Source of the DNA: Actinomycetota bacterium
GTDB taxonomy: Bacteria > Actinomycetota > Acidimicrobiia > Acidimicrobiales > RAAP-2
Assembly: GCA_009701115.1 (NCBI GenBank)
Contig: WLKR01000050.1
Span: forward strand, 1-7,564
Length of the DNA: 7,564 bases
Direction: 5' to 3'
The notes below the pieces were generated by a model that saw nothing but the letters and a program-made list of their open reading frames with translations, ran no database searches and was not told the DNA's origin. Below, one piece after another: positions 1-5,095 of the stretch. Within the stretch, counting starts at the first letter, position 1. Each line of letters starts with the position of its first letter. The position numbers and the translations under genes were made by a program.

Positions 1-2
1 CG

Positions 3-941
3 ACCGCTGGTTCGAGCCAGGCCCTGCTGCTCAACAACGCTGATTGGCTAACCACCATCTCACTCACTGATTTCCTGCGTGATACCGGCAAGCATTTCAC
101 GGTTAATCAGATGATTGCCAAGGATTCGGTGAAGAGTCGACTTGATCGTCCCGACGTGGGAATCTCGTTCACGGAGTTTTCCTACATGCTGCTCCAGGCG
201 TACGACTTCCTGCACCTCTACCAAGCGCATGGCTGCACCATGCAGCTCGGCGGTTCCGACCAGTGGGGCAATATCACCATGGGTGCCGAACTCGTTCGCA
301 AAGTGGCCGGAGGTTCGGCCTTTGGCGTGACGTCGCCATTGCTCGTCAAATCAGACGGCACCAAGTTTGGCAAGTCCGAATCAGGCGCGATGTATCTCGA
401 TCCCGAAATGACTTCTCCCTTCGCCATGCACCAGTTCTTCTTGAATACAGAAGACAGCTTGGTCATTCATCTCCTGAAGTCCTTCACCTTTCTCTCGCAC
501 GATGAAATCAATGAGCTCGAAGTGGCAACCAATGAACGAGCCCACGAGCGATTGGCGCAGCGCACTCTCGCCAATGAAGTAGTCGCCTACGTCCACAGTC
601 CAGAAGTGGCGCAAGCGGCCGAGCAGGCGGGGCGGGCACTCTTTTCCGAAGCTATTCGCGATCTCGACGAAGCAACATTGATTCAGGTCATGGCCGATGC
701 GCCGTCTTCGACAATTAGTCGCCAAGCGATCATGGACGGTAAGCCGCTCCTCGACCTTTTGGTGGAGTGCGGCTTGGCGACTTCTCGAGGCGAATCTCGA
801 CGCTTCATCGATCAGGGCGGGGTGTATCTCAACAACCTCAAGGCCGAGCGAGAAACCGTTGATCTCTCCGACGTACTCCACGACCGGTACGTAGTGCTCC
901 GCCGTGGTCGCCGGCAGACCCACCTCGTCGTGCTCGCGTGA
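3..941 (+). CDS. tyrS: Tyrosyl-tRNA synthetase, 5'-truncated by the window edge
   Basis: This cytoplasmic class I aminoacyl-tRNA synthetase charges tRNA-Tyr with tyrosine. The reading frame is open from base 3 to the TGA at 939-941. It encodes 312 residues of a family usually around 420, so about 110 N-terminal residues, including the HIGH motif, lie outside the window. Visible motifs are NNADWL and DFLRDTGKHF near the start, the tyrosine-site segment GGSDQWGNI (bases 249-275), and KFGKS (363-377), the TyrRS version of the KMSKS ATP-binding loop. The last 65 or so residues form an S4-like RNA-binding domain (LLVECGLATSRGESRRFI), which recognises the tRNA. The first ATG in the fragment, at 111, is internal (VNQMIAKDSV) and not the start. 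The stop overlaps the next gene's GTG (GTGA). The identification is secure. Confidence 0.97.
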   Translation, partial: TAGSSQALLLNNADWLTTISLTDFLRDTGKHFTVNQMIAKDSVKSRLDRPDVGISFTEFSYMLLQAYDFLHLYQAHGCTMQLGGSDQWGNITMGAELVRKVAGGSAFGVTSPLLVKSDGTKFGKSESGAMYLDPEMTSPFAMHQFFLNTEDSLVIHLLKSFTFLSHDEINELEVATNERAHERLAQRTLANEVVAYVHSPEVAQAAEQAGRALFSEAIRDLDEATLIQVMADAPSSTISRQAIMDGKPLLDLLVECGLATSRGESRRFIDQGGVYLNNLKAERETVDLSDVLHDRYVVLRRGRRQTHLVVLA

Positions 942-1387
942 GGCGCAGTATTGCCCTCATCGTGGTTGCCGGACTGGTCCTAGGTGGTTGCGGTACGACC
1001 ACGACTAAGGCCCTTACGGTCAAGTGGATGAACGAGGCCAATCAGGACAGGGGCTATCACGCCCTGCACGCCGATATCAGTAAAACCGTGAAGTATCTCC
1101 GTGCACCGTCGTCCACGCAGGCCGAACTCCACACGCTCTGCAGTGTTCTGAACCTCGAGATTCATGGTGCCAACGATCATCTTCCGACACCTGACACGCA
1201 GGCCACCGAACTGTTGGCGAAGGGGTACGACACGCTCGCCACGGCCACGACCCAGTGTGACGAAGCAGCGACGAACCCCGCGAAACGCGCCGCCGCCATA
1301 GAGAATTTCAGTAAGGGGTTTGGCGACCTGTACTTTGGGATGATGCGGCTTTACCGAGTCCTCGGCCGAACCGGAACTCCCCGTTGA
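938..1387 (+). CDS. Small predicted lipoprotein, function unknown
   Basis: This is a 149-residue protein that I do not recognise. Residues 1-18 form a lipoprotein signal peptide: basic MRRS, a hydrophobic stretch (IALIVVAGLVL), then a lipobox LGGC with Cys18 as the predicted lipidated residue. It is followed by a Thr-rich linker. The mature part should sit on the outer face of the cytoplasmic membrane. It looks helical and has two further cysteines (C68 and C107) that could form a disulfide outside the cell. No enzyme motif is visible. The GTG start at 938 overlaps the tyrS stop (GTGA), which suggests translation coupled to tyrS. I see no independent Shine-Dalgarno. The stop at 1385-1387 lies one base from the 3' end of the convergent gene. 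The signal peptide is the main evidence that this is a real gene; the link to TyrRS function is probably only positional. Confidence 0.8.
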   Translation: MRRSIALIVVAGLVLGGCGTTTTKALTVKWMNEANQDRGYHALHADISKTVKYLRAPSSTQAELHTLCSVLNLEIHGANDHLPTPDTQATELLAKGYDTLATATTQCDEAATNPAKRAAAIENFSKGFGDLYFGMMRLYRVLGRTGTPR

Positions 1388-1388
1388 G

Positions 1389-1613
1389 CTAGTTGCTCGG
1401 TGGTCGCAGGTCAATCTCGAGTCGCAAGATGCCATCTTCAAGGGTCGCCTTGGCATCGCCAATCATGGCGTAATCCTGGAAGTCGAGTCGGGCGGCCTCT
1501 ATGAATCGCTGGCGATCTGCCCCTTCAATGGGCGGTAGGCCCCGGCGCTGGACGGCGTCGGCGCGCTCGCGAAAACGAAGGACCATGTCTTGGGGATTAA
1601 AGGATTCAGCCAC
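1389..1613 (-). CDS. Small conserved-looking cytoplasmic protein, function unknown
   Basis: This 74-residue protein has no signal peptide, membrane segment or cysteine. It starts at a GTG (bases 1613-1611 on the minus strand) and ends with TAG at 1391-1389. An in-frame TAG lies four codons upstream, so the start cannot be placed further out. The sequence has a charged helical N-terminal part (FNPQDMVLRFRERADAV), a turn (RRGLPPIEG), a second helix (RQRFIEAARLDFQDYAMIGD) and a short beta-like ending (LEDGILRLEIDLRPP). This reads like a folded small protein rather than a chance ORF. It resembles small hypothetical proteins I associate with actinobacteria, but I cannot name a family. The gene converges on the lipoprotein gene with one base between their stops. 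A TANNNT box six bases before the GTG suggests leaderless transcription. Confidence 0.72.
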   Translation of the reverse strand: MAESFNPQDMVLRFRERADAVQRRGLPPIEGADRQRFIEAARLDFQDYAMIGDAKATLEDGILRLEIDLRPPSN

Positions 1614-1619
1614 AGCCCC

Positions 1620-1625
1620 ATGCTA
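1620..1625 (-). promoter_or_regulatory. Putative -10 box, leaderless promoter of the 74-residue gene
   Basis: On the minus strand TAGCAT matches TANNNT and is followed by six bases (ggggct) and then the GTG start. This spacing would put the transcription start on the first base of the start codon. I see no TTGACA-like -35 element. The ggggc just before the start could be read as a poor Shine-Dalgarno, so leaderless initiation is an inference. Confidence 0.4.
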
Positions 1626-1653
1626 TGGGCGCAGTCGAGTCGCTTTGAGTCGG

Positions 1654-1659
1654 TAGACT
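1654..1659 (+). promoter_or_regulatory. Possible -10 box for the small C2HC gene
   Basis: TAGACT is the only TANNNT hexamer I see on the plus strand in the stretch leading up to the GTG at 1727. It would give a 5' leader of about 60 bases. No good -35 is visible. Just upstream, GAGTCG occurs twice (1637-1642 and 1647-1652) ten bases apart, which could be an operator or chance. Support is weak. Confidence 0.25.
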
Positions 1660-1715
1660 GCCTGTTCGGAACTTCGTTGTTCCTCAGTCTCCGTCTTGCC
1701 ATATGCGGGACCAGC

Positions 1716-1721
1716 GAGGAG
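1716..1721 (+). promoter_or_regulatory. Shine-Dalgarno that sets the start at 1727
   Basis: GAGGAG lies five bases before the GTG at 1727. An in-frame ATG at 1703 lies upstream of it and has no comparable purine tract, so the GTG is the better start. Confidence 0.7.
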
Positions 1722-1726
1722 TTGTT

Positions 1727-1942
1727 GTGAAAAAGGGTCGCCACCGTCGCTTCGTTGAAGCACGCGAATTGAAGCACACCACTGGTCCGCGGGCAACTGC
1801 CTGCGACGAGTGTGGAGCTGAGCCAGAAGATGTACACGCTGAGTGGTGCCGTGCCGAAGAAGACCGTTTTGAAGAAATTCTCGGTGGTCTACCCCGTACG
1901 CAGTTCAGCGACGACGAAGATCCACTTCGTACTGAGGACTAA
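1727..1942 (+). CDS. Small C2HC putative zinc-knuckle protein, function unknown
   Basis: This is a 71-residue protein when started at the GTG with the GAGGAG ribosome site; an ATG at 1703 would add eight residues. It has three parts. The N-terminus is strongly basic (MKKGRHRRF, then EARELK). A central cluster C26-x2-C29-x7-H37-x3-C41 could bind one zinc ion. The C-terminal tail is acidic (SDDEDPLRTED). A basic patch plus a small zinc knuckle suggests contact with nucleic acid or the ribosome, but this is inference. I do not recognise the family with confidence. Its TAA (1940-1942) overlaps the TAG of the convergent cysteine-rich gene (1941-1939) by two bases on opposite strands. The clean Shine-Dalgarno and the metal-site spacing make a real gene likely. 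Confidence 0.75.
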   Translation: MKKGRHRRFVEARELKHTTGPRATACDECGAEPEDVHAEWCRAEEDRFEEILGGLPRTQFSDDEDPLRTED

Positions 1943-2664
1943 CGCCGGCGAATAGCCGGATGCGGCACTGGCGTTGCGTGCCGTGCCGATAAGTAGTTCA
2001 ACAATGTGTCGTAGGTCTTTTGGCCAACCATTGCAATGAGCTCTTCGCTCATTGAATCAACAACACGGCTCTTGCCGATGAAGGCGTCTGGTGACTCAGT
2101 GCACCACCAGTGAAATTCATCGCCGCCTTCGCCCCAGTGCTTGCGGTCCCACTGCATGATGGTGGAGGTGATGTGTCCGTTGTCCGCCACTTCTTCTTCC
2201 CGGCGTAAGGGCAGCTGCCAGCAGACCTCGGGCTTAAGCGGAATGTAACTTTCGCCGGCATCCATTGAAAGGACGTGGAGGGCACAGCCAGCGCCACGGT
2301 GAAAATCGGGGCGATTCAAGAAGATGCAAGCACCTTTAACGAGTCTGGTGGTCGTATCGCCATCCTTGTCGGTCTTGGTGATGCCGTCCTTGCCCTTGTC
2401 CTTGAACTGCCACTGGTCGGCCGTGAGACGCTTGGCGGCCTTTTCGACTCGCTTGACGTCTTGTTTATCGACGAAGTGTGCGCCGTGGCTGCAGCACCCC
2501 TCCACCAGCTCTTCGGCGGGGCTGGTTAGGACTCCCTGGCATCCGTTGCCAAAGATGCAGGTCCAGTTGCTCTCGAGGAAAGTGACGTCAAAGACCCACG
2601 TGCGCTCCTCGTCGGCATCTTCAAAACTGATCCATTCATGGGCTTTCAGGGGCGCTTCACTCAC
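1939..2664 (-). CDS. Cysteine-rich putative metal-binding protein, DUF3109/YkgJ-like pattern
   Basis: This is a 241-residue protein with no signal peptide or membrane segment. It has eight cysteines in a distinctive order: WTCIFGNGCQG (C36, C42), GCCSHGA (C57, C58), GACIFLNRPDF (C113), GAGCALH (C127), KPEVCWQLPLRR (C148) and FHWWC (C188). The order CxG, CCxxGA, GCALH, KPxxCxxxPxR, then WxC matches what I remember of the DUF3109/YkgJ-type presumed Fe- or Zn-binding proteins and of longer actinobacterial homologues. That link is from memory and needs a profile search. Its molecular function is not known to me. The gene is divergent from nfuA with a 55-base shared control region, which fits a role near Fe-S metabolism but does not prove it. 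The start is GTG (2664-2662), preceded by a leaderless-type TAACTT box. Its stop overlaps that of the convergent small gene. Confidence 0.88.
   Translation of the reverse strand: MSEAPLKAHEWISFEDADEERTWVFDVTFLESNWTCIFGNGCQGVLTSPAEELVEGCCSHGAHFVDKQDVKRVEKAAKRLTADQWQFKDKGKDGITKTDKDGDTTTRLVKGACIFLNRPDFHRGAGCALHVLSMDAGESYIPLKPEVCWQLPLRREEEVADNGHITSTIMQWDRKHWGEGGDEFHWWCTESPDAFIGKSRVVDSMSEELIAMVGQKTYDTLLNYLSARHATPVPHPAIRRR
1945..1959 (+). terminator. GC-rich hairpin just after the small C2HC gene
   Basis: CCGGC and GCCGG form a perfect five-pair stem around the loop GAATA, starting two bases after the plus-strand TAA. There is no T-run on either side, so it is not a classic intrinsic terminator. 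It also lies inside the last codons of the convergent gene. It may slow or stop convergent transcription, or be chance in GC-rich coding sequence. Confidence 0.25.
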
Positions 2665-2670
2665 GGTGTC

Positions 2671-2676
2671 AAGTTA
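2671..2676 (-). promoter_or_regulatory. Putative -10 box, leaderless promoter of the cysteine-rich gene
   Basis: On the minus strand TAACTT matches TANNNT and is followed by six bases (gacacc) and the GTG start, which predicts transcription starting at the GTG. No Shine-Dalgarno is present. No convincing -35 is seen 16-18 bases upstream. Confidence 0.45.
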
Positions 2677-2706
2677 GTGGCTGTTTTCTGCGAGATAGGT
2701 GACCTT

Positions 2707-2712
2707 TAGACT
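2707..2712 (+). promoter_or_regulatory. Putative -10 box, leaderless promoter of nfuA
   Basis: TAGACT lies seven bases before the ATG at 2720. There is no purine-rich ribosome site between them, only ttcgagc. Together with TAACTT on the other strand it forms a compact divergent promoter in which the two -35 regions (about 2684-2699) would overlap. Confidence 0.45.
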
Positions 2713-2719
2713 TTCGAGC

Positions 2720-3367
2720 ATGAACACATCCGAGTCCACGCCACTAATTACCCTGACGCCCGAAGCGCGAACCATTGTGATGGACGCGTTGGCCAACGAA
2801 GAGAATCACGACTCACTCGGCCTCTGGGTCGAAGTGACTGGAGTGCGTGGTGCGGGCTACTCCTACGACCTCTTCTTCCAGGACAAGGATGGACTCGAAG
2901 AGCCCGTCGAGCTCGTCCTTGACGGCGAGATCACGATCGTGGTTCCAGTAAAGAGCGCGGCTCGTCTTCGTGGATCTCGTCTCGAGTTCTCAGATGACAA
3001 TGGCGGCGGACTCGTTCTGGTCAACCCCAACTCACCGACTTCAGAAGAGATGAATCCCGGAGTACCGGCCGACATCTTGGCCAAGGGCCTCGGCGGCGTT
3101 CTGGCCCAGAAGGCACTCGAAGTACTTGAAGCGGCCATTAACCCCTCCATCGCTTCGCACGGTGGTCGCGCGGACCTCGTGGCTCTTGACGACGACGAAA
3201 AGGTCGCCTACGTGCGCCTCTCGGGTGGTTGCCAGGGCTGCGCCATGAGTCGGATGACTCTGTCGCAGGGAATTGAGACGACGTTGAAGGAAGAGATTCC
3301 CGTCCTCGTCGGCGTTGTCGATGTCACGGACCACGACTCAGGTTCGAACCCCTTCTACGAGCGTTAG
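2720..3367 (+). CDS. nfuA: Fe-S cluster carrier NfuA-type: degenerate A-type domain plus NifU C-terminal domain
   Basis: This 215-residue cytoplasmic protein is predicted to bind a [4Fe-4S] cluster and pass it to target enzymes. Residues 8-105 resemble an IscA/HesB A-type domain (ITLTPEARTIV, then LWVEVTGVRGAGYSYDL, then FSDDNGGGLVLVNPN). It lacks all the cysteines of true A-type carriers, as in E. coli NfuA, where this domain recognises targets. Residues 125-205 form the NifU/Nfu domain. This has the cluster-binding CxxC at C171 and C174 in LSGGCQGCAMSRMTL, preceded by INPSIASHGGRADLVAL. Two such monomers normally share one cluster. I chose the ATG at 2720 because the A-type domain begins a few residues later. 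The upstream GTG at 2699 would add seven residues of no family character and would overlap the -10 box. The gene is divergent from the cysteine-rich gene and is followed by a weak terminator. Confidence 0.93.
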   Translation: MNTSESTPLITLTPEARTIVMDALANEENHDSLGLWVEVTGVRGAGYSYDLFFQDKDGLEEPVELVLDGEITIVVPVKSAARLRGSRLEFSDDNGGGLVLVNPNSPTSEEMNPGVPADILAKGLGGVLAQKALEVLEAAINPSIASHGGRADLVALDDDEKVAYVRLSGGCQGCAMSRMTLSQGIETTLKEEIPVLVGVVDVTDHDSGSNPFYER

Positions 3368-3372
3368 ACCTT

Positions 3373-3393
3373 CGGGTCCGCGAGCCGTTTTTT
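3373..3393 (+). terminator. Weak intrinsic terminator between nfuA and aroC
   Basis: CGG (3373-3375) pairs with CCG (3385-3387), and TC with GA inside it, across one G-G mismatch and a three-base loop. Six Ts follow directly (3388-3393). The stem is short. A rival hairpin, GACC-TTCG-GGTC (3367-3378), with a stable C(UUCG)G loop, starts in the nfuA stop codon and shares bases 3373-3378. Either could end the nfuA transcript just before the aroC promoter. Confidence 0.4.
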
Positions 3394-3395
3394 AC

Positions 3396-3401
3396 TAGGC
3401 T
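3396..3401 (+). promoter_or_regulatory. Putative -10 box, leaderless promoter of the aro operon
   Basis: TAGGCT lies six bases (ctacct) before the aroC ATG at 3408, predicting a transcript that starts at the ATG. There is no Shine-Dalgarno in the gap. The -35 position falls in the terminator hairpin and shows no consensus. Confidence 0.45.
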
Positions 3402-3407
3402 CTACCT

Positions 3408-4598
3408 ATGTTGCGCTTCCTAACTGCCGGTGAAAGCCACGGTCCCTCGCTGACCGTGATTGTCGAAGGTCTGCCGGCTGGGCTCCCTATTTCTGTGGAG
3501 CAAATCGGTGACCAACTAGCCCGACGCCGTCTCGGTTATGGCCGCGGTCCCCGTATGCGCTTTGAGCGCGACGAAATTCGCATTACCGCTGGTGTGCGCC
3601 ACGGTCGAACTCTGGGGTCACCAGTTTCAATTGAGATTCTCAATACCGAATGGCCCAAGTGGGAAGTCGAGATGTCAATCGCGCCCGGTACTCCCACGAC
3701 CAAGCTGACAGCCCCACGCCCCGGTCACGCCGATCTGGTCGGTATGCAGAAGTACGGATTCGACGATGCTCGTGACGTTTTGGAGCGCGCGAGCGCCCGT
3801 GAGACGACCGCGCGTGTCGCAGCCGGCGCACTTGCGAAGGCACTCCTTGCCGAGTTAGGTATCGACATCGTGAGCCACGTAGTTCGCATCGGTGCGATAG
3901 CCAGCGCCTCTGAAGACCGACCTGGCCCCAAAGATCTGAACCGGATAGACGAGAGCGAAGTGCGCTGTAACAACCCCGAGGTCGAAGCGGCGATGATTAC
4001 TGAAATTAAAGCGGCCGCCAAAGAAGGCGACTCCCTTGGTGGCGTGGCCGAAGTCATTGCCTACGGCGTCCCCGCGGGACTTGGCAGTCACGTGCACTGG
4101 GATCGCAAGATGGACGGCCTCCTCGCCGGCGCTCTCATGAGCATTCAGGCCGTAAAAGCCGTGGAGATTGGTGACGGCATGGCGCAAGCTACGCAGCGCG
4201 GATCGGTCGCCCACGACGCAATTGCCGTCGATGCCAGCGCGCACTCCAGTGGCGGTTTCATGCGCCGCACCGACCACGCCGGCGGACTCGAAGGTGGCAT
4301 GACGAGTGGGGCACCGCTTATTGCCCGCGTCTCAATGAAGCCCTTAGCGTCGCTCAATCGACCAGTCCTCGAGACGGTCGACGTAGCAACCGGTGAGTCC
4401 ACGGTCTCATTTAAAGAACGCACCGACGTCACCGCTGTGCCGGCCCTGGGAGTTATTGCCGAGGCGATGACGGCCCTGGTACTAGCCAACGAAGCGCTTC
4501 GTAAGTTCGGTGGTGACTCTGTGGCCGAGTTCAAGCGGAATGCCGATAACTACCTCCAGCACATGGGTGAGACCCCGAGCGCTGCTCGACCCGAGTAG
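3408..4598 (+). CDS. aroC: Chorismate synthase
   Basis: This cytoplasmic, reduced-FMN-dependent enzyme converts 5-enolpyruvylshikimate-3-phosphate to chorismate, the last common step to Phe, Tyr, Trp and folate. The 396 residues match the usual bacterial length. Family signatures are all in place: GESHGPSLTVIVEGLP near the start with catalytic-type His11; RRRLGYGRGPRM at 40-50; RPGHADLVGMQKYG with the second conserved His107; ERASARETTARVAAGA around 126-140; SSGGFMRRTDHAGGLEGG around 280-297; and RTDVTAVPALGVIAEAM from 338, with Asp340. A Thr (342) stands where many homologues have Cys (RSDxCAVP), which is not expected to abolish activity. The start is ATG, because the family begins MLR(F/W)xTAGESHG. 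It is the first gene of the operon, and aroK starts two bases after its stop. The classic neighbour order is as in M. tuberculosis, where this gene is called aroF. Confidence 0.98.
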   Translation: MLRFLTAGESHGPSLTVIVEGLPAGLPISVEQIGDQLARRRLGYGRGPRMRFERDEIRITAGVRHGRTLGSPVSIEILNTEWPKWEVEMSIAPGTPTTKLTAPRPGHADLVGMQKYGFDDARDVLERASARETTARVAAGALAKALLAELGIDIVSHVVRIGAIASASEDRPGPKDLNRIDESEVRCNNPEVEAAMITEIKAAAKEGDSLGGVAEVIAYGVPAGLGSHVHWDRKMDGLLAGALMSIQAVKAVEIGDGMAQATQRGSVAHDAIAVDASAHSSGGFMRRTDHAGGLEGGMTSGAPLIARVSMKPLASLNRPVLETVDVATGESTVSFKERTDVTAVPALGVIAEAMTALVLANEALRKFGGDSVAEFKRNADNYLQHMGETPSAARPE

Positions 4599-4600
4599 CC

Positions 4601-5095
4601 GTGGCCCGGATTGTCTTAGTCGGACTCCCGGGTGTAGGTAAGTCCTCGGTGGGCCCAGCTGTGGCAAGTGCCCTTCAGATCAACTTCGTCGACCTCGATG
4701 CCGCCATCTCGAGTCAGGTGGGTTCACCTGCCTCGGACATAATCCGCGAACAAGGCGAAACCACATTTCGCTCCTTCGAGTTAGCGGTGTTACGCACCTT
4801 GCTCGAAGAGGACATCGTCATCGCTACCGGTGGTGGCGTGGTCGTTACTGAGGCTTGTCGTGATCTGCTGAAGCGTGAGCCGATGGTGATCTGGCTGGAC
4901 GCTGAAGTCGATGTTTTGATGAGTCGGGTTGAAGCGGGGGATAGGCCTCTACTGGCTGGCGATCTGGCCGACCGACTGGGTCAGCTGCGTAGTGAACGCT
5001 CAGCGTGGTATCGCGAAGTCGCCACCAAGCAGATTGACGCTAACGGATCACTTGACGAAGTGGTTGAACATGTTCTCGATTGCGTGAGAACATGA
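4601..5095 (+). CDS. aroK: Shikimate kinase
   Basis: This enzyme phosphorylates shikimate at the 3-hydroxyl with ATP, step 5 of the pathway. The 164 residues are a normal length for this small P-loop kinase. Walker A is GLPGVGKSS (8-16). The shikimate site shows DLD (Asp31, Asp33), Arg57 in TTFRSFE with Glu60, and the GGG loop at 77-79 (ATGGGVV). The lid carries GDRPLL with Arg115, followed by the adenine-side region RSERSAWYREVA with Arg133. All key residues are present, so it should be active. The start is GTG, two bases after the aroC stop, with no clear ribosome site, which suggests coupled translation. Its TGA (5093-5095) overlaps the preferred aroB start as ATGA. Confidence 0.97.
   Translation: MARIVLVGLPGVGKSSVGPAVASALQINFVDLDAAISSQVGSPASDIIREQGETTFRSFELAVLRTLLEEDIVIATGGGVVVTEACRDLLKREPMVIWLDAEVDVLMSRVEAGDRPLLAGDLADRLGQLRSERSAWYREVATKQIDANGSLDEVVEHVLDCVRT

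Noticed and set aside
340..350. Stalled or variant KMSKS motif in TyrRS suggesting a non-standard enzyme
   Set aside because: The motif, at 363-377, reads KFGKS, the usual bacterial TyrRS form, so there is nothing unusual.
381..923. Minus-strand open frame of 180 codons opposite tyrS
   Set aside because: It is a shadow of the tyrS reading frame with no recognisable motifs or start signals.
1703..1726. ATG at 1703 as the start of the small C2HC gene
   Set aside because: It has no Shine-Dalgarno, whereas the in-frame GTG at 1727 has GAGGAG at ideal spacing.
2667..2672. TTGACA on the minus strand just before the GTG at 2664, as a -35 element
   Set aside because: A matching -10 would have to lie inside the coding region around 2644-2649, where no TANNNT is present. 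The TAACTT overlapping it fits better as a -10 box.
2699..2719. GTG at 2699 as the nfuA start
   Set aside because: It adds seven residues without family character, has no ribosome site, and would place the -10 box inside the gene. The ATG at 2720 fits better.
3367..3378. The UUCG hairpin as a sufficient terminator by itself
   Set aside because: The stem has only four pairs and the T-run starts nine bases after it, so the overlapping hairpin next to the T-run is the better candidate.
5080..5091. TTG at 5080 as the aroB start
   Set aside because: The ATG at 5092 overlaps the aroK stop as ATGA, matching the aroB-aroQ junction, and the extra four residues have no support.
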